Positions 8,606 to 17,295 of a stretch of 59,400 bases of DNA are shown in pieces. Below the pieces are notes generated by a model. It was given only the letters and a program-made list of their open reading frames with translations. It ran no database searches and had not been told where the DNA came from. A program made the position numbers and the translations under genes. Source of the DNA: a candidate division Zixibacteria bacterium SM23_73_2 (GTDB taxonomy: Bacteria; Zixibacteria; MSB-5A5; SM23-73-2); NCBI GenBank assembly GCA_001304315.1, contig LJUW01000002.1, forward strand, positions 1 to 59,400, in the 5' to 3' direction. The first letter of the stretch is position 1; each line of letters begins with the position of its first letter.

Positions 8606-9952
8606 TTAGATTTTTTTGGCGGGAAATTCGATTGTAAATGCCGACCCGCTTTTACCATTACTTAAAGCTTTTATCGAGCCTTTGTGTTTCTCGATTATCC
8701 CGTAGGAGATCCACAACCCCAGTCCTAAACTTTTGACCTCCGATTTGGTGGTGAAAAAGGGCTCGAATATCTTGTTTATATTCTTTTGAGGAATGCCCTT
8801 TCCGGTATCCGAGAATTCAATTCTATAACTGTCGTTTTTCTCGGAAAGCTTAATTTGGATTTTACCCCCCTGGGGCATGGAATCTTTAGAGTTGAGCAAT
8901 AGGTTCAAAAAGACCTGTTTGAGTTCATCGGGTTGTCCAAAGATTTGAGCTTGATCCACATAGAATTTCTTTACCATGAGTATATTTTTGTCTTGGAATT
9001 GTCTTTCCACCAGATCACAGGTTTCATTGACAAGAGAAACTATATCGCATAGCCTTTGCTTTTTTCCGGTGGGACGATGAAAATCAATCAGCTCCCTTAG
9101 AATGTTAGCTATCCTGTCAACCTCCTCTTTTATTATCTTAAGATTTTTTTTGCTTTTGGTATCCTGTTTTTTGGTCAACAGTATGGAGATGTAGTTTTTT
9201 ATTATTCCTAAAGGGTTGTTTACCTCATGGGCGATCGATGCCGAGAGTTTACTTAAGGCAGCAAGTTTCTCCGCCTGAATGAGCTGTTTTTGAGTCCTTT
9301 TCAACTTCTGGTTGACGATCTTCTCGCTCTGGTACAGAAGACCATTCTCTAAAGCCACAGCCGCTTTTTCGGAAAGAAGCTCCAGGAATTCAAGATCCGA
9401 TTCGAAAAAAGGCAGTCCGGAGCTTTTTTTGGAAAGGAAAAGAATTGCCCTGATTTTTTCCTTGGTCAGAAGGGGAACCACAAGTTCGGGTTTTAGCTTT
9501 TCCAGAAACCTTTTTTCGCAAAGAGATTTTTTGGCAAGATTTAAGGATTTCAGCTCTCTTAAAACCTCCTCCAAAAATTGTGGTTTTGGCTGGGACTTCA
9601 AAATCTTTAAAAGATGAGATTTTGGACCGAGTTCAACCCCATCTTTTAGTTTTTTCCCCCAGGATTTGAAATAGATGAATCTTTTCTGATGGAACTTTTC
9701 TTGGGTCAAAATCACCGCCCATTCAGCTTCCAGCTGAGCGGTACAAAAACGTAAAAACCTATCCAGAAACTCCTTTAGCTTTAAATTGGAATTCAGCTCC
9801 TTGCTTATCTCGAATATGGTATAAAAGTCGAAGATCTTGCTCTTCAGAATCTTATTGACTTCGGTTAGCTGATTAAAATTTGATTGCAGGGTCTTTTCTG
9901 TGAGACCTTGAGAGTCTTTTTTATAATTATTGGAAACCTGGATTTTCTGCAT
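8606..9952 (-). CDS. GAF-domain sensor histidine kinase
   Basis: This soluble 448-residue kinase has a GAF-like sensor region (about residues 40-195), a linking helix, a HisKA segment with phospho-His242 in 'SIAHEVNNPLG', and an HATPase domain (about 320-448) with 'NLLLNSKDSMPQGG', 'DTGKGIP' and 'LGLGLWISYGI'. It is the first gene of a three-gene minus-strand signalling operon with the REC-GAF-GAF kinase and the NtrC-type activator. The order fits a relay in which this kinase phosphorylates the receiver of the next protein, but cross-talk directly to the activator is equally possible. A GGGGAGAG ribosome site lies immediately before the ATG. Confidence 0.93.
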   Translation of the reverse strand: MQKIQVSNNYKKDSQGLTEKTLQSNFNQLTEVNKILKSKIFDFYTIFEISKELNSNLKLKEFLDRFLRFCTAQLEAEWAVILTQEKFHQKRFIYFKSWGKKLKDGVELGPKSHLLKILKSQPKPQFLEEVLRELKSLNLAKKSLCEKRFLEKLKPELVVPLLTKEKIRAILFLSKKSSGLPFFESDLEFLELLSEKAAVALENGLLYQSEKIVNQKLKRTQKQLIQAEKLAALSKLSASIAHEVNNPLGIIKNYISILLTKKQDTKSKKNLKIIKEEVDRIANILRELIDFHRPTGKKQRLCDIVSLVNETCDLVERQFQDKNILMVKKFYVDQAQIFGQPDELKQVFLNLLLNSKDSMPQGGKIQIKLSEKNDSYRIEFSDTGKGIPQKNINKIFEPFFTTKSEVKSLGLGLWISYGIIEKHKGSIKALSNGKSGSAFTIEFPAKKI

Positions 9953-10333
9953 ACTCTCCCCTCAAGGCAATGATTTTGAACTTCAGAAAACCTGAAAGCT
10001 CAGATTCCTATATCCCTTCTACCTACTCTTATATTTAAATCGGCATCCATAACTTTCAGATTAGCCTTAAAATCCGCTCAGCTCAGATATACAGCGGAAT
10101 CAAGTTTTCTCAAAAACGTTAGCTGAAAAAACTAAAAACGATGGAAGAAAATTAAAAAAACCCCCTTTCTTTGAAGGAGAGAGGATTTATGTTTGAAAAT
10201 TATCTGAGGGGTTATGAGTACTCTAAGATTAATTTCTTAATCTGGTAAATTGCGGAGATTCATATCTTTTATTTTCAAATTCTTTGGTTGAAATGGTTCT
10301 TATATACTGTCTGTTAATTGATAGGTAGCTTAT
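9953..10333. other. Non-coding stretch upstream of the signalling operon
   Basis: These 381 bases separate the minus-strand kinase operon from the DUF885 gene, also on the minus strand. They must hold the promoter of the operon and the 3' end of the DUF885 transcript. No convincing -35/-10 pair, sigma-54 site, strong hairpin, RNA gene or open frame was found. Confidence 0.4.
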
Positions 10334-11968
10334 TTAGGTTTCTAACATTTTTTCTCTCACCAATTTGATGGGTATAGAGCCGTAGCTTAAAAGCTTGTTG
10401 TGAAAGCTTTTTAAATCAAAATCAGCACCTTTTAATTTTTTGTATTCATCCCTAAGTTTTAATATCTCCATTTTCCCCAGAGAGTAGCTTAATGGCTGGG
10501 CTGGATCGGTGGTATATCGTTTCACCTCCGCTCTGGCATTCACCGGTTCGAGCTTGGCTACGTTAACCAGCATATCCACTGCCTGGTCGAAACTCATCTT
10601 GCCGGTGTGAATCCCCACGTCGATTACCACCCGGCATCCTCTCCAGAGCTGGTCCTTCAGTTTCAGCAGCCTGGTTCGTGGGTCGGTGTAAAATCCCTGC
10701 TCGTACATCATATCCTCACAGTACAAAGCCCACCCTTCCCAGAATAGGCTGGTTCCAAAAAGCCTTCTTACTTTGGAATCAATCCGGTTGGAATGCACCA
10801 GCTGCAGATGGTGACCGGGATAAGCCTCGTGCAGTGCGGTTAATACTGCTCCGTAAGAGTTGTGACCTTCAAGCTGTTCCTCCTGCTGATTTTGGGGAAA
10901 ATTTTCGTTTACCGGAGTTACCCAGAAAAAACCCTCCTGCTTTTCCTCAAAAGGTGCTGGTGGCATGTAGGCGCCGTAGGGTATTATATTTCGCTCAAAT
11001 ACTGGAGTCTCGATCACCTCCAGATTCTCTCCCGGGGGTATGGCAACCAGATCGTTTTGCATCACAAAGCCTTTGGCTTTCTCCATTTCCTTTTTATAGA
11101 ACTCCAAAAGCTTGTCTTTTTCGGGATGGGTCCTCTTTGTTTCTTTGACGATCTCGGTCCAGTGCTTCTGAGGATCGATCTCCTTGGAAACCTCCTCCAT
11201 CTCTTTTTGGGTTTGTCCTATGAGCTTTTCTCCGATGGAATAAACCTCTTCTGAATCGTAGGGAAGCATGTGATGGCTGGATAAAAGATAATCGAAAAGC
11301 TCTTTACCCACGGCAAAATCCCCATCCGATTCGGGAAGGATATCCTGTTTCAGAAAGGTCTCGAAAGACTCAAAAGCTTCTTTTGCCTTGTGGGTGGCAT
11401 CCAGGATTTTCTGTTTTATCTCCGGAACCTTTTCTGCGAATATGGGAATCATTTTATCAAAGAAATCTTTTCCGGATGAGGTGGTTTCAAGACCGGTTTC
11501 AGTCCAGATCTTGGGGATTCCTTCTCCTTTTTTTAAATTGGCTTTTCCCTGTTCCATAAAAGCTGGAATTTTCTCTAACCTGGCTAAGGCAGCCTTCATT
11601 CTTTCCTTCAAAGGTGCAAAGTTCCTCAACATCAATATGTATGGACCCCAAAGAGCGTATCGGGGATAAAAGCTTGAATCCCTTTGTAACTTCTTGGTTT
11701 CCTCCTCGATTTTGACCTCGGTTTTAAGAGAGCTTAAAAGAATCTGTTGGTCCATCTTCTGGTCAGAGGAAAGGGTATCACTCGGGAAATCCTTTACCCG
11801 TTCTAAGTAGTTTTTGATTTTATCCCTGTATTTTTTTCTGGACTCTGAATCCATTTTATCGAGCACCTGGTCATATCTGTGGATGCCGGAGAAGGTTGCC
11901 TCAATTGGGTTTGACTCCCAGTAGAACTCCAAGATCTCATCTACCAGCCTGGTGAACTCTTTTTTCAT
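10334..11968 (-). CDS. DUF885 family protein, putative zinc metallopeptidase
   Basis: The 544-residue, mostly helical protein belongs to the DUF885 family, recognised by 'ALHEAYPGHHLQ', with His380, Glu381 and His386/His387 forming a likely metal-binding and catalytic centre of gluzincin type. Typical family members are 550-600 residues and carry a signal peptide or lipobox; here the N-terminus (MKKEFTRLVDEIL) has no signal, so a cytoplasmic location is likely. A peptidase role is inferred from the HExxx(x)H-like motif, and substrates are unknown. The gene starts 50 bases after the stop of the large activase, on the same strand, so both probably share the promoter at 16260-16288. Confidence 0.85.
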   Translation of the reverse strand: MKKEFTRLVDEILEFYWESNPIEATFSGIHRYDQVLDKMDSESRKKYRDKIKNYLERVKDFPSDTLSSDQKMDQQILLSSLKTEVKIEEETKKLQRDSSFYPRYALWGPYILMLRNFAPLKERMKAALARLEKIPAFMEQGKANLKKGEGIPKIWTETGLETTSSGKDFFDKMIPIFAEKVPEIKQKILDATHKAKEAFESFETFLKQDILPESDGDFAVGKELFDYLLSSHHMLPYDSEEVYSIGEKLIGQTQKEMEEVSKEIDPQKHWTEIVKETKRTHPEKDKLLEFYKKEMEKAKGFVMQNDLVAIPPGENLEVIETPVFERNIIPYGAYMPPAPFEEKQEGFFWVTPVNENFPQNQQEEQLEGHNSYGAVLTALHEAYPGHHLQLVHSNRIDSKVRRLFGTSLFWEGWALYCEDMMYEQGFYTDPRTRLLKLKDQLWRGCRVVIDVGIHTGKMSFDQAVDMLVNVAKLEPVNARAEVKRYTTDPAQPLSYSLGKMEILKLRDEYKKLKGADFDLKSFHNKLLSYGSIPIKLVREKMLET

Positions 11969-12018
11969 TTTTCCTCCAATCTGATTGTTTTTAATTTTAA
12001 GATTCGAGCATTGGTTTT

Positions 12019-15000
12019 TTAGCTTTCATGCTTTTTCTTAAACTCCTTTGCCTGGTGCATGAAGGCTTCCAGCCGGGTAAGCTCAAATGTGTCCTCCAGC
12101 CCCTCATAGGCGATGTTAAGCCAGGGGATATTCCCAAAATCCTCCCTCATTTTGGAAGATAGAGCAGTGACGATGTTCCCGGGCATACAGGTGAAGGGCA
12201 TGGTGTTTACTATACCCGAATAGTCTTTGGCAATATATTCGATCCCCTTTCCTACGGATAAAACCGCTTCGGTGCCAAAGGAGTTATGCAGATAAAGGCA
12301 GGATAGTCCTAAGACCTTTTTTATCGAAAAATCGTGAAGGTCATAAAAATCAGATTCGAATATCCGGATGAGTTGTTTTTCATCTTTTCTCTGGATTCTG
12401 TCCTTTAATGATCCTTTCAAAAAATCCATATATCTTTTATCGATCAGGCTGTCCTCTTTGTATCTATGGGTGGTATAGAATATCCATTCAGCCATAGGAG
12501 CTACTTTTGCTTCCCCCCCCAGGTTTTCGATCTTTCTTACCAGATCGTTGTTAGCAAACCTGTTGGAGCGTATGTAGATCTCACCTACCACTCCGATTCT
12601 GGGTCGTTTTTGCGATTTTTTCTTTTTTATATTCTTAAAAGCCTCTTTAGCCTGATATAGAGTCTCTTTTATATCTTGGTTTTCAGCCAAGGATTTTTCA
12701 ACTCGTTTTAGAAATTCTTGGTAGGCTCCATCGGTTTCGCCGGGATTTTCCTCATATGGTCTTGTCTGCCATAAAAGCTTTTGCAAAAGGTCAATTGCAA
12801 CCATTCCCTGCCAGGTTGTTCTTCTGAATTTCCCATCCAGATTCAAAACGTTACTGTATGAATCCTTGGAATCGGGTGAGTATATGGGAATGTTATGGTA
12901 GCCCAGCTGGTCCAGAACGATCCTTTGAAGATTCTGATATTGACCGAACCGGCAAGGTCCGTTTGCAGTTGGCATGAAAAAGGCTGAGTTTTCTGGATCG
13001 AAATTATCCGATTTTAAAAGCTTCACGAAATCCCCGGTGGTCAAAATGCAAGGGTAGCACTCTTTTCCAGAAGTATATTTTCTTCCCAAAACTAAAGTCT
13101 CCTGATCCGATTCAGGCAGGACCACAGCTTTCAACCCGAATGCACACAGGGAAGCTTTTAAGGCGTAGGCATGGTCGGTCATATTGGGGATGTAGATGAT
13201 TTTTTGATTTTTATCTGGAACGAAAACATAGGAGGAGACTTCTCTTTCTTTTTCCTTGAAATTCTTTAAACTGTCCAGAAAGGCTTCACATCGGGTGATT
13301 ATCCCTGCATCAGCTGAGTGTTCGTCTAACTCCAGTTGTAAAAGAGGTTTTGACCCAACATTTTTTCTGAAAAAATGGAAGATGAAGGAATCGGGACCGC
13401 ATCCGAAATTGGTCACATATACCGGATAAAGATTTTTATGTTCTCTGATTGTGCAGGATGCGGACAAGATGTTTTGTCCGTATTTCCAGTACATGTTAAT
13501 TCTTTTCACCTCACCACCCAAAGGCTTCTGCGGCAGAAAATCCAAAGGAATAGCCAGAGCGCCTAAGTCCAAAAGCTTTTTAGGCAGATCCAGGCTGAGC
13601 TGGGGATCACAGGTGTTGTAAGGTCTCCCCACTATGACCAGTGCTTTTTTTCCTTTCAACTGGGATAGAACTTCTTGGCCTTTTTTTTGCAAAGTTGCGT
13701 AGAATTTGCTTTGACATTTCTCAGCCAGATCCAGAGATTTCTCTATCCTTTCCCTTTTAATCCCCAGGATTTTTTTAAGGGGTAAAAGCTCCTTTAAAAG
13801 GTGTTTTTCCCCGCGCTGGAAATGTAGAGGCAGGGTGAGCAATCGGGATTTTTCTTGATCGAAGTTGAAGTTGGCTCCTACCATGTAAGGAATTGCCTGA
13901 ACATAAGGGCAGGCATAATTCTCTTTGGAAAAATTCTGATCCTTTTTCATGTTTATCAGGCTGGGCAGAAATATGAAGTCAACTTCTTTGGAAAAAAGAT
14001 TGTTTATATGACCGAAAGCCACCTTTATGGGAAAACAAACATCGGCTGATACCTTTTCACATCCGGTGTGAACTATGTTTTTGTTGGTTTTATCCGATAC
14101 CACCACCTCAAATCCCAGATTTTCGAAAAAGGTTATCCAGAAAGGCAGAAACTCCAAAAAAAACAATGCCCGGGGAATACCGATTTTACCCTTTTTTGTT
14201 TCACCTTGGTAATGGATGAATTTTTTTGAAATGGTTTTGAGTATCTTTTCCCTGTATGAGAAGAGATTTTCAAATTCTTTTTTTTCTTTTCTCTTTTTCA
14301 CCACCTCGTATTTTTCGCATCTGGATCCATAGTAAAGTGGCGGTTTGCCTTCAATTTCGATCTTTTTTATCTCGCAGTGGTTAGGGCAGTCTCGACACTC
14401 GAAAGTTGAAAGGCTGTATCGGGTTTTGGAGAGATCGAATCCCCTGAAGCTGGTCTTTACCCCTGCGTAGTTCTCCAGGGCTAAGATAGCTGAGCCAATC
14501 GCACCGGTCACGTCCTGATGGGGAGGGACGGTGATTTTTTTGTCCAATATCTTCTCGAATGCAGAAACGACTCCCTTGTTCCAGGCCACCCCTCCCTGGA
14601 AAAAGATATTTTCCTTAATTTTTTTGTCTCCCACCACCTTATTCAGATAATTGTAAGCAATTGAATAACAAAGCCCGGCTACCAGATCCTTTTTGGATGC
14701 TCCCTGGTGTTGATGGGACACCAGGTCGGACTCCATAAAAACGGTACATCTTTCTCCGCAGTTAACCGGAAACTCAGCCTCCAGAGCTAAATCTCCGAAC
14801 TTCTCGATTTCTATGTTCAATCTCTCTGCCTGTTCCTGTAAAAATGAGCCGGTTCCGGCAGCGCAGACCTTATTCATCTCAAAGTCCACCACCCTTCCAT
14901 GCTCAAGACTTATGAACTTGGAATCCTGTCCACCGATCTCAAAGATGGTATCCACCTTGGGATCGATCTCCACAGCAGCTTTTGCCTGACAGGTTATCTC

Positions 15001-16209
15001 ATTGTGAATCACGTCCGCTCCCACGAAATCACCCACCAGGTACCGTCCGGAGCCGGTTGTCCCCACCCCCAGGATATTAACTTTGTCTTTCACTTTTTGG
15101 TAAACCTCATCCAAGCCTTTTTTCACCGCATCCAAAGGTCTCCCCTCGGTCATCAAGTAGCTTTTGGCAAGGAGTTTTTTGTTTTTGTCTATAACCACCA
15201 CGTTAGTGGAAAGGGAGCCCACGTCAATTCCCAAGTATGCATCAACATTTTTTTGGCTTTTCAAGTCAAAATCCAGAGAGAAGTTATAGTATTTGCTCTC
15301 CGGGTACTTGTATGAGAGTTTTTCTTTGCTTTTTCTTTGAATATCTTTTGCATCGAGATGTAGGCCTAACTTATCCAGACCACTAAAAGATCTTTTTTCC
15401 CCTTGCTCCTTAATTTTCAGAGCAGCCCCGATTGCTCCGGAGACTTTATGGTATTCTGAGACTACAAATTCTTTCTCTTCAAGCTCGAACACATCAACAA
15501 AAGCTTTCCGTATTCCCAGATTGGAGGCAACGCCTCCAAAAAAACAGACCGGCACATCTATTTTTTTCCCTCTGGCGATGTTAGACTTGAAATTTCTTGC
15601 CATAGCATAGCATAGCCCTGCCACGATGTCGTAGTCCGGGGTGCCTATTTGCTGGAGATGAATCATATCAGATTTGGCAAATACCGAACACCTTCCCGCG
15701 ATCCGCGGAGGATTTTTTGATTTCAGCGCGAGTTCTCCAAACTCATCCTCGATTTTTATTATCAATCTTTTTGCCTGCTGGTCCAGAAAGGAGCCGGTTC
15801 CCGCAGCGCAGAGGGTGTTCATCGAAAAATCTTTCAATATCGAATTCCCAGATATCTTCTGGTGTTCTAAAAGGATCAGTTTGGAATCCTGCCCTCCCAT
15901 CTCGATTATGGTCCTGGCATGGGGGCAAAGAAGTTTCGCTGCCTGGATTTGTGCGATGATCTCGTTGACAAAGAAAGAGTCCAAAAGCTCATTTGCCTTT
16001 TTAGCTCCGCTACCGGTTATCCCTGTGGAGACAATCTTTTCTGTGGATATGTTTTCAAAAAGCTTTGCCAGCTCCTGTTTTAAGACCAGAAGCGGTTGCC
16101 CTTCGAATCTTTTATAGGAGTGATAGACGATTCTTTCCTCTTTGTCCAGAAGGACAACCTTAACGCTGACCGATCCGATATCTATGCCTAAGTAATATTC
16201 TTTGGACAT
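12019..16209 (-). CDS. Double BadF/BcrA-type 2-hydroxyacyl-CoA dehydratase activase-related protein
   Basis: This 1396-residue protein joins two ASKHA-fold activase domains (about residues 1-270 and 315-590), a DUF2229 region (about 670-880) and a C-terminal part resembling the D-component of 2-hydroxyacyl-CoA dehydratases (about 1000-1390). Each activase repeats the nucleotide motif 'GIDIGS' or 'GIDVGS' and a cluster loop 'CAAGTGSF' (Cys134, Cys449), followed by 'GRCSVFAKSD' or 'ERCTVFMESD'. Related activators hold a 4Fe-4S cluster and use ATP hydrolysis to inject a low-potential electron into the dehydratase. The dehydratase subunits themselves are not encoded nearby, so the partner is unknown. 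The large fused architecture is a known widespread type. Oxygen-sensitive chemistry fits an anaerobic lifestyle. Confidence 0.9.
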   Translation of the reverse strand: MSKEYYLGIDIGSVSVKVVLLDKEERIVYHSYKRFEGQPLLVLKQELAKLFENISTEKIVSTGITGSGAKKANELLDSFFVNEIIAQIQAAKLLCPHARTIIEMGGQDSKLILLEHQKISGNSILKDFSMNTLCAAGTGSFLDQQAKRLIIKIEDEFGELALKSKNPPRIAGRCSVFAKSDMIHLQQIGTPDYDIVAGLCYAMARNFKSNIARGKKIDVPVCFFGGVASNLGIRKAFVDVFELEEKEFVVSEYHKVSGAIGAALKIKEQGEKRSFSGLDKLGLHLDAKDIQRKSKEKLSYKYPESKYYNFSLDFDLKSQKNVDAYLGIDVGSLSTNVVVIDKNKKLLAKSYLMTEGRPLDAVKKGLDEVYQKVKDKVNILGVGTTGSGRYLVGDFVGADVIHNEITCQAKAAVEIDPKVDTIFEIGGQDSKFISLEHGRVVDFEMNKVCAAGTGSFLQEQAERLNIEIEKFGDLALEAEFPVNCGERCTVFMESDLVSHQHQGASKKDLVAGLCYSIAYNYLNKVVGDKKIKENIFFQGGVAWNKGVVSAFEKILDKKITVPPHQDVTGAIGSAILALENYAGVKTSFRGFDLSKTRYSLSTFECRDCPNHCEIKKIEIEGKPPLYYGSRCEKYEVVKKRKEKKEFENLFSYREKILKTISKKFIHYQGETKKGKIGIPRALFFLEFLPFWITFFENLGFEVVVSDKTNKNIVHTGCEKVSADVCFPIKVAFGHINNLFSKEVDFIFLPSLINMKKDQNFSKENYACPYVQAIPYMVGANFNFDQEKSRLLTLPLHFQRGEKHLLKELLPLKKILGIKRERIEKSLDLAEKCQSKFYATLQKKGQEVLSQLKGKKALVIVGRPYNTCDPQLSLDLPKKLLDLGALAIPLDFLPQKPLGGEVKRINMYWKYGQNILSASCTIREHKNLYPVYVTNFGCGPDSFIFHFFRKNVGSKPLLQLELDEHSADAGIITRCEAFLDSLKNFKEKEREVSSYVFVPDKNQKIIYIPNMTDHAYALKASLCAFGLKAVVLPESDQETLVLGRKYTSGKECYPCILTTGDFVKLLKSDNFDPENSAFFMPTANGPCRFGQYQNLQRIVLDQLGYHNIPIYSPDSKDSYSNVLNLDGKFRRTTWQGMVAIDLLQKLLWQTRPYEENPGETDGAYQEFLKRVEKSLAENQDIKETLYQAKEAFKNIKKKKSQKRPRIGVVGEIYIRSNRFANNDLVRKIENLGGEAKVAPMAEWIFYTTHRYKEDSLIDKRYMDFLKGSLKDRIQRKDEKQLIRIFESDFYDLHDFSIKKVLGLSCLYLHNSFGTEAVLSVGKGIEYIAKDYSGIVNTMPFTCMPGNIVTALSSKMREDFGNIPWLNIAYEGLEDTFELTRLEAFMHQAKEFKKKHES

Positions 16210-16259
16210 CTGAGATTGAATATATTTTAAAATTTCAAATTCTCAAAAATTGGTCTTTA

Positions 16260-16288
16260 ATTATAAGTGTAAAGCTTGGATTTGTAAA
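16260..16288 (-). promoter_or_regulatory. Sigma-70-type promoter of the activase/DUF885 operon
   Basis: Read on the minus strand: TTTACA (16288-16283), a 17-base spacer, then a perfect TATAAT (16265-16260). The predicted transcript starts about 45 bases before the activase ATG at 16209. Confidence 0.65.
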
Positions 16289-16433
16289 GTGTTTTTTTAC
16301 AGTAGTATGTATTTAGTTAAATTCTATTATTTTATTTATGGGGTTGTTGCTTAATCACCTGGCCAGCCAGGCCGGGAAACGAAGTGAAGGGTCTTTTATT
16401 TGCAGGAAATTCGAATAATGCTTCGCAACTGAG

Positions 16434-16466
16434 ATTCTTCTCCCCGCCTTTGGCGGGGAGAAGAAT
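16434..16466. repeat. Perfect 15-bp inverted repeat (hairpin element)
   Basis: Arms 16434-16448 and 16452-16466 are exact reverse complements around a TTT loop; the core reads CTCCCCGCC-TTT-GGCGGGGAG. It is followed by 'AATGACA' with no T-run. It lies between two divergent promoters, so it terminates neither operon. A REP/MITE-like palindromic repeat or an insulator fits better than a terminator. Confidence 0.7.
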
Positions 16467-16618
16467 GACATAATGCCTGCCCGACCAGAGACAAGGAGGG
16501 TGACATTTGCAGACTTTGGCAACAGCGCCTTATAGTATCAAATCTTGTACTGGATTAAAGCGTTTTGTCTTCTTTAGCCAATCATGTTTTTTTAAAAGCC
16601 AACAAAAGCATTTTTCTC

Positions 16619-16647
16619 TTGACTTAAAGTTTTCAAATTGTTTTATT
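16619..16647 (+). promoter_or_regulatory. Promoter for the inositol-phospholipid genes, nearly leaderless
   Basis: TTGACT (16619-16624), a 17-base spacer and TTTATT (16642-16647). A start site 6-8 bases after the -10 element would fall only a few bases before the ATG at 16658. No Shine-Dalgarno sequence precedes that ATG. Confidence 0.5.
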
Positions 16648-16657
16648 TACAAAAATT

Positions 16658-17281
16658 ATGGAGCAGATAAAGCTCATTCGTAAAAGTTGGGCTAAGGTAT
16701 TTTTAGATCTTATCGAGCCTTTAGCCAGATTTTTAATAAATTTGAAGGTTAGCCCCTATGTCCTTACCGGAGCAGGGCTTTTTTTCAGTATCTTGGGTTT
16801 TAATTTCTTCAGGATCGGATACCTGTTTTTCGGTGGTCTGATGATAATCTTAGCCGGGATCTGCGACGTTCTGGACGGGAGGTTGGCCCGGGAGAGCAAT
16901 AGCGTATCCAAATACGGAGCCTTGATCGATTCGGTTGTGGATAGGTACTCGGAGATCTTTTTATTCTTAGGCCTTCTGGTCTATTTCTGGGAGAGGAGCC
17001 TAACTCTGGTAATACTCATATTTCTGGCAGTGGTGGGTTCACTTCTGGTCAGTTATGTCCGGGCAAGAGCTGAGGGATTAGGACTTGAGTGTAAGGTGGG
17101 TATAATGCAGCGTCAGGAGAGAATGAGCTATCTGGCGGCTGGTACCATCCTGAGCCCCATCCCTTTTATGGGGAATTTTCTTTTAATTCTGGCTTTAACC
17201 ATTATAGCGGTGTTTTCAAATTTTACGGTGATACAAAGAGTGGTTTATATAAAGAATCAACTCAAAGAAAAGAATTTGTAA
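16658..17281 (+). CDS. CDP-alcohol phosphatidyltransferase, probable phosphatidylinositol-phosphate synthase
   Basis: The 207-residue membrane protein carries the complete CDP-alcohol motif D-x2-D-G-x2-A-R-x8-G-x3-D-x3-D: Asp70, Asp73, Gly74, Ala77, Arg78, Gly87, Asp91 and Asp95, with about five or six membrane segments. Such enzymes exchange the CMP of CDP-diacylglycerol for an alcohol. The next gene, 14 bases on, encodes inositol-1-phosphate synthase. The alcohol is therefore probably inositol 1-phosphate, giving phosphatidylinositol phosphate as in mycobacteria and archaea. Motif and length alone would also fit a PgsA-like enzyme; context decides. No Shine-Dalgarno site is seen. Confidence 0.85.
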   Translation: MEQIKLIRKSWAKVFLDLIEPLARFLINLKVSPYVLTGAGLFFSILGFNFFRIGYLFFGGLMIILAGICDVLDGRLARESNSVSKYGALIDSVVDRYSEIFLFLGLLVYFWERSLTLVILIFLAVVGSLLVSYVRARAEGLGLECKVGIMQRQERMSYLAAGTILSPIPFMGNFLLILALTIIAVFSNFTVIQRVVYIKNQLKEKNL

Positions 17282-17295
17282 AAAAAGGAGACAAG

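Larger units (their letters stand above)
16210..16657. other. Divergent intergenic region with palindromic element
   Basis: The 448 bases between two divergent operons hold the minus-strand promoter (16260-16288), the plus-strand promoter (16619-16647), a 14-base CCTGGC-CA-GCCAGG inverted repeat (16358-16371), and the perfect 33-base hairpin at 16434-16466. The middle (about 16340-16530) is visibly richer in GC than its flanks, which suggests an inserted element. No coding frame was recognised. Confidence 0.6.

Noticed and set aside
10140-10190. CCTT/AAGG hairpin-like stretch as a terminator
   Set aside because: Only four pairs and no suitable T-run; too weak to call.
16434-16466. Perfect hairpin as a transcription terminator
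   Set aside because: It has no T-tract and lies between two divergent promoters, so neither transcript would end there.
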